Of a DNA stretch of 64,000 nt, positions 36,909 to 49,165 are shown piece by piece. The number at the start of each line of letters is the position of its first letter. The first letter of the stretch is position 1. This stretch comes from Nymphaea colorata (Eukaryota > Streptophyta > Magnoliopsida > Nymphaeales > Nymphaeaceae). The position numbers and the translations under genes are program-made. The notes under the pieces are model-generated. The model did no database searches. It worked only from the letters and a program-made list of their open reading frames with translations, and had not been told where the DNA came from. The stretch is taken from positions 8,398,417-8,462,416 of the forward strand of contig NC_045149.1 of the NCBI RefSeq assembly GCF_008831285.2. Reading direction: 5' to 3'.

Positions 36909-39845
36909 AAAAGCCCAAATTGGTTTGTGAAAGGCAAACGAACATTTGAATTTGTCAAATGCATGAATCAAATACCAAATTTAAATTGAATTTCTCAAGT
37001 GAAAGTTTGATTCAGTTGAAATCCATTTTCAATCAAGTTTTGGATGAAAATACCCTTTTCGAATCAAATTTGATAAAATTTTCAAATTTTATTGAAATTT
37101 AAATTGAATTCAATGCATTTGGAGCTTAGTAACTAGGTTTTAACCTTACAAGCTCGATTTCAAACAAAAGATAAATAAATACAAAATAAAGGCAAAACCC
37201 AGTGCAAGGGCATTTTTTTCCAAAATTTTGGTCAAGTTGGTCACCTAGGTCTGAACCCACGTTGACCAAACCTATCCCAGCCCACCTAGCTCGTGGAAAT
37301 GGGCTGAGAAATGGTCAATTAGAGCCTTTAAAGCCTATTTAACTCATTTTACAAGTCCCCAAGGTCTTAAGCAAGTTCCCAAGGTGAGTTAAGAAGGTGG
37401 TTGAACCCACCTCCACCTCTATATAAACCTCCACTTAGCCACCAAGGAGGGGGATGAATTTTTGGAGTATTCCATCAAGTGCTGTAACCAAGGAGCTTGG
37501 ACAGAGAAGCCAAGGAGGAGCAAGAAGATTCGTCCAAGCTTTCTTCTCCCCTTTCTCTCATTTTCTTCTTCATTCTCTCTATCGAGTTTGCTAAGTTAGG
37601 GTGCTTAAGTGAACCCTTACTTAGGATTTTCGTGGAGAGAAGCTCTCTCATTCTCCATTCCAAATTCCAGCAAGCAAGCTATTTCTTATTCTAGCTTTGC
37701 TAAGCTTGAATCCACGGTTAGGTTATTGTTTAGGATTGCTCGATTTAAAAAACAAGTGAAGACGAAGGACAAACATCAAGACCGACCGCAAGGTAGGTGA
37801 TTTTAACTCACTTCTCTTCTACTTTAGCTTATTGTTGATTTTTTTTAATTCCAGCAATTCGTGGGAGGGTTTATTTTCATTTGCTTATGGCTGGGAATGA
37901 TGTCCAGCTAAGGAAAACATACGTTTCAATGTACATGTTAATGCATAATGCATGCATATGTCGGTTTTTCTTAAATATGAACCCACGTATCATATTTTGA
38001 AATGGGCCCCAAGGCCACGTCCCTTTCAAAGGAATCAACTTAATACCATTTTGAACTCACTACCATGAGAGAATCCCATGGTGAAAGAGTGATTTTGCTG
38101 CATCATGTATGATGAGAATGCCTATAAGGGATGGATTCGTTCTTATGAATGTGATCCACCCTTGCATGGCGAAATGATGGACGAATAAGCTTGAGCATTG
38201 CTTTATTTTCTTTCTTATTCACAGTCATTTTGATTCATGTCTTTCAATTTAATTAATCAAGGGTAGTAGGGGAGATTTGAAACAAGTTTTCAATCTTCCT
38301 ACATGAAAGAACCCAACCATGAATCCTCATGATTCATGAATCATGCGGTCCCTTGACAAAATTTCAATTTGAAAAGTAAGGTACGTATATGTATTCATTG
38401 TTATATATCTACATATATGTATCCGATTTCTTGTCAAAAATTACAATCCTCTTTTAAAATCAGGTTGGAACATGTTTCCAAACCGGTTTTTAAGGAAATT
38501 GGCCATTTTCATTGATTTTCCTAGTACAAGGCTATGAATCATTTTCATTTCATTTTTACTTAATTTCAGCAAATCCATACGTAAGATGTATGTATGTTGT
38601 TGAAATCAGACCATGTTTCATAGGAATTGGTTTAAGAATGTCAAAGTTTACATATTTGAAATACCAACTATCCTAGAATCATCCAAAAGAGTTGACGATC
38701 TCATTACTATCAAATCTGGAATTTGAATCTATTTGAAAGACTTCTTATTTCTATCTAAGAAAGAAGCCCTTCATTGGAATCAATGTCTACAATTTTCAGC
38801 TATCTAAATCAACACAAGGTATGATTTTTAGCTATTTTGAGATAAAAGTGGATGTCATCCACGTCTCCCATCCATTTCAAATATTGAACTTGGCATCATT
38901 TATATATTTTCATCATTTTGATAATTTTATGTCAAGCCTCAGGTTTATGGACTACATCTCTAATTCATGTGCTTAATCATATAATAAGCACATATAGAGA
39001 AAGTCCAACATTTTAATCAATCTTCATGCATAGATTGTATGACGTGCAATATGGACTTTGAGAGATTATGAGAGAGTGAAGAATGTATGTTTCATATGAA
39101 TGAATCTTGAGGGATTATGAGAGAGAGAAGAAGAATGTTCCATATAGTTTTTCTTCCCGTTTCATGCATTCAACTTCACTCAAAATCAATAGCACCACAT
39201 GCACATTCTCAAGGCATTAAGTGATTCAAATTTGAGTTGCAAAAAGTTACCAATTCATATTGCAATGAGAATTTGTAAACCTCACTTAACTTCAAAAGAA
39301 AACTCAAGCAATGCATTCATAATCTTTTGGCCAAACTGCGTTTGAAAAACAACATGCTTTCTAACGATTTGGAACCCATGTTCTTTCAAAAGAATGAATT
39401 CTATAAATCAATTATTTGACAAAAGAAAAGTTCAAAATCAATTTTGATCATAAGATGATCATCATCACCTAGAGTTCACAACGAAGAACTCAATTCCAAA
39501 TCTTCAAAATCCTTAAGAATTATGTATTTCAAATAAAAAACAAAGGTTTTAAACCAATTTGAAGACCCCCCAATATTCAAATTCATTTATTCAAAAATGA
39601 ATTTCGGTTCTTGAATCCAAAACCTCAATGCACAAGCACATAGGATTTGCATCAATAACTCGTATATGATCTAAATGATCCTTACCCCTTCGTCTAATTA
39701 CCCCTGTTAAAGGCGGGAATAACGGTTGGACCTCGTACCGACGGGCGGGTCCCTTTCTCTTGAAAATTTTCTCAAAATCGCAATTTTAAAAGAATTTTGC
39801 TGACTCGCATTTCGACCTCCTTAAAAAATGAGAGGGGTGCAAACA
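36909..39845 (+). repeat. Middle LTR, 5'-truncated
   Basis: It aligns with 26238-29175 of the 5' LTR; the first 690 bases or so are missing. Its left end is fused directly to integrase of copy 1, with TTA shared by both parents at the join (36906-36908). It ends GTGCAAACA and is followed by an intact primer site. Confidence 0.9.
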
Positions 39846-39847
39846 GA

Positions 39848-39866
39848 TGGCACACCCGGTGGGACC
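39848..39866 (+). other. Primer binding site of internal copy 2
   Basis: Identical to the site of copy 1 (TGGCACACCCGGTGGGACC) and in the same position two bases past the LTR end. Confidence 0.65.
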
Positions 39867-40610
39867 CATCATTGTTTGTCTAAGGACTTATTTGGATCAT
39901 ATGTGAAACATCAATTGCATAAAAAAAATTCGTAAAAATGCATACCGACATCATGTAGTGTACATTGAGGAGATTTCATGAACCTCTTTCATTTCAATTT
40001 ATCCTACCCCTCCTCAATTGAGGGATTGTATGGAGCCCATGTATGCTCTCAAAATTTCAAATCTATCTCTTAGGAATGTATGCAATAGAGCCATCTATTT
40101 CGCATCTTCTCATGAATTTTGAAAAACAAATCCTTACCTATATCATATCCCGGTCATCATGTTGTTGGGCTATTTCTAGGACATTAGTCCAAGATATAGC
40201 CTTACAACTGGACCACCCAATTGGACTGAGAAGTCCCCCATTAGTACCGAAATCGATAATAGTCCCGGTATATCGATGGGTGAACAAGGAGAAATGGAGA
40301 GCCCAAATCTAGAAAACCCTTGGAGGAGTCTATGCCAGTACCATAAACTTGGTATATAGGCATACCATAAATTTTGGATAAATAAAGAACCATTTACACA
40401 TTTATTCTCCATAGGTTCCAAGACAAAATTTCAAAACAATGCATATAGGCAAGAGTCCTAGGGATTGCATTATCAATTTTTCATTAATTGCTTGGATGCA
40501 TATGATGTTTTACTTTGCCTCTAAACCCATGTCCAAACCCAATGTCAAAGCCTTTCTTGAGTCTCTATTGGGTCAATCTATGTCAAAGTCTAATACTTTA
40601 TCTTGTCTAG

Positions 40611-41818
40611 ATGGACTCAGAAAGCATTTTTCCGTATGACCACATCCTATTCGGGTCATGTCAAGGCCGATTCGGACTTCGCATCATCCCAAGTGGAGTC
40701 TACCTACCTCAGTGGTATCTTTCATGGTACCCAACTTTTCAGTGTATGTTCCTGGACCACTTAGAGGATTGCGGACTTGAAGAAGCAGTCAGTCTAGCCA
40801 TGCAACCTATCAATGGCAATCTAATCCATGCAATTGCTGAAATATGGAACCCAAGGACCAACACATTCTGGTTTCTATGGGGTGAAATGACAATCACTCT
40901 TGATGAGTTCTCCAACATTATGGGTTTGCTAGAGCCAAAAGGTGATCTAAGAGGTCCAATTGAAGACCAGTTCCTTGTAAACCAAGGTCAAGTCAAAACT
41001 CTAGAAGTGATTCGTAAACTCATAGGGAAACGGAGTTGGCCTTTTCTAGAAAAAAATGGACATCAATATCTTCAACTACAAGAGCTTGGTGAAACATATT
41101 CCCAATTTGTCAACCCTGCATCATTATCTAGAAGTGTTGCAGACAAGTACAAAAACTCCATGGTAACTTGTACCGTGGGTCTTATCTTCTTCAACAATGA
41201 AGAACACATAATGGATTTCCGCATAGCTCGCCTCTTCAAAAAATGGGGGCATGTCAAAGTCCGTCACATTTTGCAATGGCAACCTTGGCATTCCTTTACA
41301 GAGGGTTGACCAAATTTTCAATTGGAGATGCACACTCGACAGAAGGATGTGTCTTTGCACTGCAAGCATGGTTCTACAAACATGTGGGGCCACAATCATG
41401 CCATTTTCAAAACACTGATAGCCAGTTATCCAGTATGGAGTATTACCCTAGGAAGATGGAGGAAGTGGATGACTCCACCATCATTTGGGACTTCTTTGAT
41501 CGGGAAGTCATCAAGTCAAGATACACCTACAACCCAGTCAGAAGAAGTCTTCTATTGGGGCCATTCTTCATAGTCGAATATCATCCAGAGCGTTGCCACA
41601 GGCAAATCTCACTACGTCAAAGGAAGGCATATCGAATTGAGTCGGAAGGAGCCATCGTGGAGTGTGAACTAAACACTGAAGAGTGGTCCGGGATATACAC
41701 CTATGCCCAGCAACGTTGGGAATCATTTGCCCACTTGTATCTTGTCCTTGGTCCAGGAATGGGTACCGAATATGTAAAATGGTGGGATGAAGTCCGCCCA
41801 TCTATCCTTCTGTCCTAG
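40611..41818 (+). pseudogene. Extra ORF1 of copy 2: PMD protein, frameshifted
   Basis: This is the same PMD protein as in copy 1, with the WGEMTITLDEFSNIMGL core intact. A small deletion near 41270 (TTTTGCAATGG where copy 1 has TTTCCATAGCAATAG) shifts the frame, and the C-terminal half is read from about 41243 in another frame to the TAG at 41816-41818. The two stops of copy 1 are sense here. The copies therefore decayed independently in this gene, and the parent may still have had an open ORF1 when it was duplicated. Confidence 0.8.
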
Positions 41819-41991
41819 ATTGTCATGTCTAGTTCAATGTTGTCAAGCCAAAATTTGTCAAGTTATGTTGAACTTTGTCAAGTTTTGTCATTCTCATCTT
41901 TCTTTCAATATGCAATCAAAATTTGTCATCTATCATCAATTCACATCCTAACATTTTCAATTTTTCTTCTTGCAAGGTGAACATCCGCTTT

Positions 41992-44397
41992 ATGATCGAA
42001 ACCAAAAGCCAACAAAGAAGAAGGATTGAAATGGAGCTAGAGCAAACTTTTATGGGAGAGAAGGGAGAAGAATCCTCCTCAGAAACACCTCCCAAGCTAG
42101 AAATGAATGATCCAAAATTTGAAGAATACAGAAGATTTCGGAGATACATGATTATGTTCAATGAAGAACAAGCTCAGACAGAAAAAGCCAAAAAGAAAGG
42201 GAAGAAGACAAAGAAGTGTTCATCAAGTACTTCCGACGCTTCTGAAGATACTACAACAGAATCTCGTAGTGAGGAAGAACAAAAAACTCTCAAGAAAAAG
42301 AAGAATGGAGAATACTGAAAAATAAAAATTCAGGAAGTTGAAAAGAAGTTGAACGCAGTTCAACTCAAAGGCAAGAATAAAAGGAATTTTAAGTGCGAAG
42401 ATTTCTACGAAAGCTTCGAAAACGACAAACACATAAAAAACTTGCCCAAGAAATTTATCAAATTTGATGGTCATGGAGACCCAAAGGTACATTTGGCTAT
42501 GTTCTTTGTTGAATGCTACAAATTCTGCCACAATCACAGGGCCCTCTTTCGATGTTTCCCCAGAAGCCTAGAAGGAATTGCAGCATAATGGTATCGGGAA
42601 CACATCAACCCAGTGGAATTGAAGAATTTTGACAAGTTAATCAACCTTTTCATTGAAAGGTTCATTCAAAACGTCGAAACTGCACCAACGATCACCACAC
42701 TATGCTATCTGAAGCAGAGGCCAGGTGAAAAGGTGAGAGTTTTTATTCAAAGATGGAGGTCTTCTTGCAACAAGATGAGGGACCCAATCTCTCAATCCCA
42801 TGCATTGGGACTCATCGTAAACAATTTAACACAACTATTAAGGAGCCTCATTTCCAATGCTCCAATAAAGTCTTTCATCGATCTCACCAAGAGGGCAGAA
42901 TGCATTGAAGGAGGAATTGAAAATGGAGCTTTTGATGTTGTCATCCCGGTAAAGGTTAGGGAAGATACAAAGAAGAATAGCAGGAGTCAAAATGCTCCAG
43001 CCAACGTCGTAGCCAACGCCGCCACCTTCAAGAAAGAGAAGCCAGAATATCCCAAGAATAAAGGGCTAATGGACAGAGCTAGTGGCACTAAAAATAAATA
43101 TCCTGGATGGGGATACGATAGGAAAGTCACCCCATTACAACAGAGTTATGAAAAGGTCATGCACATGTTGATCGAAAGAGGTACTCTGTTTCTTCCAAAA
43201 GTCTCCAACCCCCCACCGTTGATGGGGAAAAAGAAAGAGCAATTTTACAAATTTCATCGTGCTCCAGGACACGACACAGAAGACTGCCTTGTACTTAAAA
43301 ATATTGTGCAAGATGCAGTAGATAAAGAAATCATCAAAGAAGTCAACAAACAACCAAACATTCTCAAAAACCCTTTTCCTAAACATGGGAAAGGAATAGT
43401 TTCGATGGTCAGATTTTCAACAGGTTGTCAAATTATGGTGACAAACAAAAGGGATACAGCGTCCCTGGATTTCTTTGGATTACATTTCAAACATGATAAA
43501 AGATCCATCAATGCACAAACCGGACTGGTTAAACAAGACCATCTGATGGAGATTGATCAGAAGTCACAAGTGTGCCATCCTGAACCATTGGAATCCATTT
43601 TCAAGGAGTTAGACCCCTTACCCGAAGTCAGGAAGGGAGGATTTAGCCTTAACCAAGGAAATGGATGGGCATTTGAATTATGTGAAAATGGTCCAATCAT
43701 GTTCTCTGATAAAGATCTACCAATTGGAGGTGCATCGCATAATGATGCTTTGCACATAGTAGTAGAAACAAGGGGAACCAGAGTTTCTCATGTTTTAATT
43801 GATGGTGGAGCAAGCCTGAACATTTGTCCACAACAAACAGCTCGTGAGTTAGGCATAAGACAGGCTGACTATACACCGTCGTCGATTTTCATCCATGGAT
43901 ATGATGGAATAGGACAACCATGCCTAGGATGTATATGTCTAGATCTGAATATCTCTGAGACATATCATCAGGTTTTATTTCATGTGGTGGATATAGAACT
44001 TTCATTCAACCTATTGCTTGGCAGACCGTGGATCCATGCTACCAATGCAGTTCCTTCCACTCTACATCAGTGCATCAAATGGACTCACAATAGGAATACT
44101 ATAACCATCTATGCAGAGGATAGGGAGAGTCGGCTTGTGCACCTAATGATTCTGGTACCAACGTATACAATTGAGGTACCCAGTATTCGAGTCTGTAAAG
44201 AGGAAGAAATATCTCAAAGTCTTAGCAGATTGGTCATTCAGAAACCAAAGAAACAGGTGTGGGTCAAAAAGGGTACCAAACCTGAAACAAGTTACAAAAG
44301 TCATCTGTTATTCAAGAAATTCTGCCAGAATGAGAAAGGATTGAATTTACTCATACGCCATGGCTACCAGCCATTTACTGGCCTTTGGCAAACATGA
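41992..44397 (+). pseudogene. gag-pro of copy 2, broken by two stops
   Basis: It has the same layout as copy 1. The TGA after the charged N-terminal segment is shared with copy 1 (here near 42316). A private TAA at 42586-42588 replaces the CAA of copy 1 in the gag core (GIAA-x-WY). From 42613 to 44397 the frame is open: gag, a short CCHC-like remnant (HRAPGHDTEDCL), protease with LIDGGASLNICP, and a C-terminal tail ending GLWQT. Near 43005 an extra VVA triplet block is present relative to copy 1. Confidence 0.87.
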
Positions 44398-44690
44398 AAG
44401 TAGAATCTTGGAACCAGGTACCTTGACAGGACAATGAGGCACTCAAGCCTTAGGATGCCAAAGCTATGAAAAAGTGGATGTCGAGGAAGAATTCAAGCCA
44501 ATAACTTTTGTCAAGAGAAATACCATAGGCGGATGTTCACCATCAATCTGAATCAATAAATTTGCTATCATTTTGTCATCCAGTCATCATTTTGTTATTT
44601 TGTTATCATTGTACTCCAAATAGTCCAAGTGTCTTCATTTTGTAATACCTTCAAAGATGCAATGGAATATGCAATTTACTTTCATGTACA
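44398..44690 (+). other. Gap between protease and RT in copy 2
   Basis: Counterpart of 33701-33993. It ends near TTTATGATAG|CATATGAGG at 44732, a plausible splice acceptor. A donor cannot be fixed without transcripts. Confidence 0.4.
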
Positions 44691-47600
44691 ATGTTTCAAA
44701 TCTCATCTAACTTCTTTATAATCTTTATGATAGCATATGAGGATCAAACAACAAAAGTCTTTAAGGAGGTAAATCCAGAATTCACTGACACAGAGTGTCC
44801 AGAGTTCATCCAAATAAGAAAGCAAGATCAACCGTCACCTTTGATTAATGATCCAATTGAGGAAATTAATATTGGCACGGTAGAGAACCCAAAGATTTTG
44901 CAAATCGGAACAAGTCTTTCAGCAGGTGAAAGAAAAGAGTTGATAGACTTCCTCAAAGAGCATCAAAAAGCCTTTGCATGGACTTATGAGGACATGCCAG
45001 GACTCGATACAAAATTAGTCGAGGATCGACTACCATTGAAACCAGAATGCAAGCCAATCAAACAAAAGTTGAGAAAACTAGACCCTCGTCTTAAGGGGCA
45101 AGTTAAGGAAGGCCTAGAAGACCTACTAAAGGTAGGGTTCATCCGAGCAATCGACTATCCTGAATGGTTAGCAAACATTGTGGTAGTCCCAAAGAAAAAT
45201 AGCAAAATTCGGATATGCATCGATTTCAGAGATTTGAATAAGGCTACACCAAAGGATGACTACCCACTTATAAACATCGACTTGTTGGTCAATAGTACTG
45301 CAGGCCACGCTTTGTTCTCGTTTATGGATGGATATTCTGGCTATAACCAAATTAAACTGGCTGCTCAAGATCAAGCCAAAACATCGTTTACAACCCCATA
45401 GGGTACTTTTTGCTATACGGTAATGCCGTTTGGTTTGAAGAACGCTGGGGCAACATATCAAAGAGCCATGGCAGCCATTTTTCATGATCAAATGCATCAG
45501 ATCATGGATGCATATGTAGATGATCTACTAATTAAGTCAAAAACAAGGAAAAATCACAACAATATGCTTTCTCAAGTTTTTGATAGACTCTTACAGTATA
45601 AGCTTAGGTTGAATCCACAAAAATGTGTATTTGGTGTGGAATCTGGTAAGCTTTTGGGATTTATGGTTAGCAAAAACGGAATCCAAATGGATCCCTCCAA
45701 AGCAAAGGCGATCATCGAAATGCCGCCGCCAACAAATCTCAAGGAGCTACGCAGCCTGCATGGCAGAATTTAGTCAATTAGAAGGTTTATAGCTAATCTT
45801 GCCATGAGATGTGAACCCTTCAACCATTTTCTACGAAAAGGAGTCAAGTTTGAATGGGGACATGAATGTCAAGTCTCATTTGAAAAGATCAAGCAGTATC
45901 TTCTTGTCCACCAATTTTAAAACCACCAATTCTGGGGAAACCTCTACTTCTTTACGTCATAGTCAACAATTCAGCTTGTGGTGGATTTTTGGCTCAATAT
46001 GAAGAAGGATGTCGAATAGAACATGCCATTTATTACATCAGTAAGACATTTGTGCAGTATGAAAAGAACTACTCGCACATGGAAAAAACTTGCTTGGCCT
46101 TGGTATGGATGTGTCAAAAATTAAAACATTACCTATTGGCATGCGAAGTTAAAATTTTATCCAAACTTAATCCACTCAAATATATCCTTGAACAGCCATT
46201 TTTGAATGGAAGGATAGCAAAGTGGCAGGTTTTGCTAAAGCAATATGATTTAGAATATGTGTCACAAAAATTAATCAAGGGGCAAGCCATTGCAGACCAA
46301 TTTGCAGATTTTCCTCTATATGAAGAAATTAGAACAAATGATGATTTTCCAGATGAGCAAATCCTAACAACTAAGCCAGAGCAGATTTGGGAGATGTACT
46401 TTGATGGATCTAAGAGCACAGCTGGGGCAGGCATTGGGATACTTTTCATTACACCTGAAAGGGAAATGATTCCTTACTCTCTCAAATTGAATTTTTTCTA
46501 CACGCATAATATGGCAGAGTACGAGGCCCTAATCCAAGGACTCAAAATGTTGCTCAAATTTAAAGTGCAGAGAGTTCGCATTTTTGGAGATTCTATCTTA
46601 GCTGTCAGTCAGGTCAATAGAGATTGGCAAGTCAAAGATCAGAAATTGATCTCATATCAAGAGTTAGCAGCTTCCCTCTTAAGACAGTTCGATGAATATC
46701 AACTCTTACATGTCAAAAGAGAATTTAACCCAATAGCAAACGGTTTAGCCAGTTTAGGCTCTACCATTACCTTCAAACCTGGAGAATCTATCAGATCTTT
46801 TGAAGTTGGAAGACTCGAACAACCATCTTTTTTCATACCAGAACAGGTGTTGCAAGCAGAAAGTAGAGAAACACTATGGTATCAGAACATCAAGGATTTT
46901 CTCCAAACTGGAACACTTCCACCAGAAATGTCTCGAAAAGAGGAGTTTTGAGACACGTGTCTTCAAGATATTCCATTTTAGCCGACATCCTATACAGAAG
47001 AGGATTCAGCACAGAATATGCTAGATGTCTCGATGCAAATGAGGCACTAGAAGTCATTCAAAAAACCCATGAAGGAATTTGTGGGGGACATGTAGGGTAT
47101 GAGACCCTCGTCAAGCAGATAGTCAGAGCAGGGTACTATTGGCCCACAATGCAAAGAGACTGTCACCAATTTGTCAAGAAATGCATCAAATGTCAGTTTC
47201 ATGCACCATCAATTCATGCTCCAGCAGCATACCTGCATTCGGTCAGCTCACCATGGCCATTCTCCATGTGGGCCTTCGACGTGGTCGGACCAATCAATCC
47301 GCCTGCCTCAAATGGACACAGGTATTTTCTTGCAGCTACAGATTATTTCACCAAATGGGTCGAAGCAATCACCTTAAAAACAGTCGAAGGACGACATGTA
47401 GTGTCCTTCATCCACAAAAATCTTTTGTGTAGATTTGGCATCCCGCACGATATCGTTTCTGACAACGGTACTCATTTTAAAAATGAGAAAGTGCACAATC
47501 TTTGTCATAAACACAAAATACAAGAACACTTCTCTGCCCCATATTACCCTCAAGGTAATGGTCAGGCAGAAGCAACCAACAAGATCTTGATTCGTGTCTT

Positions 47601-48120
47601 AGAAAGGACTGTTGAAACAGACCGAGATTGGCACGAGAAAATGCACAATGCACTTTGGGCATATCGAACCACAATTCGGACACCCACCAATGCTACACCA
47701 GCAGAATTAGTATATGTAACGAAAATTGTCCTTCCATTACATGTCCAAAAACCAGCAATGAAATTTGCTGCTCTCATTGAACTCCCAATTAACAAGTATC
47801 AAAAAAAGAGACTTGCTCAATTAGACCTCTTAGACGAGAAAAGACTACAAGCGGCAGAGCATGCCGAAGTCTATCGTAAGAGAGTTGCCCGACATTATGC
47901 CAAATCAGTGATTGAAAGAAAATGTCAGGTAAATGATCTTGTTTTAAGATCCATAGTTCCACTCAGGAGTAGACCTCAGGGAAAATGGGCACCGAACTGG
48001 GAAGGACCTTATGTCGTCAAGGAGGTTCTACCTCACAATTCTTATTGGCTGATTGACGCCGATGGAGTTGAAATCCCTGATCCGATTAATGCTTTGCAAC
48101 TCAAGAAATTCTATACTTGA
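44691..48120 (+). pseudogene. pol of copy 2: RT, RNase H, second RNase H, full-length integrase
   Basis: Domains follow the same order as copy 1, with the same two TAG stops and the same frameshift in RT-RNaseH. An additional private 4-base deletion near 46942 shifts the frame between the second RNase H and integrase. The integrase is complete from 46876. It has a zinc finger (HEGICGGHVG...CHQFVKKCIKC), the three catalytic residues in WAFDVVGP, SDNGTHF and GQAEATNK, and a C-terminal WEGPYVVKEVLPHNSYWL before the TGA at 48118-48120. There is no chromodomain, as expected for the Tat branch. The second RNase H again has Asn in NPIANGLASL. Confidence 0.9.
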
Positions 48121-49165
48121 ATTTGCAAATCAATGATTTTGAAACAATTGTGCTTTAAACACATTTTTGCCAATTTTCAAACCAACTGAGGGGCATAGTA
48201 TCCCTTAGTTTCAAAAAAAAAAGAAGTGTCAAAATTTTCAAACTCAGCCCATGTCTTGAGGACAACGGCAAAGGCATTGGCTTGAAATATGCAAGAAATT
48301 TCAATGAAATTGAGGGATTAATGTAGAAAAATTAATGTTGGTCTCGACAATTCGCACTTGTAAGGGTCTAGCATGAGATGCCACGAGAAAAAGTCCTTGT
48401 GAGCTAAAAGACCTTGGCAAGATGCAAGAAAAAGCTATCAAGCAAAATGAATTGAGCGATGAGCTCGGGGTGAGTGTAGTTGTTCCTCTGGTTCAAAGCC
48501 CTACAGGCACGGGTGGGCATACAACCTATGCTTACCCCGTGATGCTAAAAAGCAATCTATGAACATTTTGCTTATATTAAGTCTCCTAAATCCTTTTGAA
48601 TTCGAGCAAGTAAGTCCGAGGAGTGTTTACACTTGGTACCCTAAGGCCAACTGGTCTAGGAGTTACCGGCCCAAAGCTTGTTACAAGGGTTCAGAAGAAA
48701 GCCCGATAGACTTGATATTACATAAAGCAAACTACACAAAACCGCCAAAGCGGTGGAATAGTAGCTTTTGAGGTGGTGAGGAATTTCTCTCAAGAGTGAA
48801 GGGTGGCTCAAAAAGAAAATCAAAATTCAAAAGCAAAAGCGAGTATGTGAAAAATTAAGTAAAAAGAGAGAAAAAGCACTTGCCAATGGTCTAGAAGGCA
48901 TCAAGAGATAAGTTCTCCAAGCATTAAATACAAAAACTTTCACAATTGCAAAATTTTTCAACCAACATTAATTCTTCTACAAAGTCTCCAATGAGATGGA
49001 GAAAAATCTTCTTATTTCAGGTCTATGCCTAGCATTTCCCCTCGAGCGATGATGGTTCAACATCATTTGAAAAATGGATTTTCCAAACGATTTGCAAAAA
49101 TTTGGTGCGTGAATCTTTGCTATTAAGCAAATTATTCAACTTGCTTAACAGCAAAGAGGGGCATC
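48121..49165 (+). other. 3' untranslated region of copy 2
   Basis: About 1 kb of non-coding sequence between the integrase stop and the 3' LTR. It begins CCAACTGAGGGGCATAGTATCC near 48182, which resembles a second polypurine-type motif, and ends with the polypurine tract. It is deleted from copy 1. Confidence 0.75.
49151..49162 (+). other. Polypurine tract
   Basis: GCAAAGAGGGGC lies three bases upstream of the 3' LTR start (TGTTAACACC at 49166). The position and purine content fit a plus-strand primer. Confidence 0.6.

Noticed and set aside
25545-48120. Two independent insertions of the same retrotransposon side by side
   Set aside because: There is a single CATGA pair around the whole block, the middle LTR is shared, and both bodies carry the same inactivating changes, so one insertion followed by duplication explains more.
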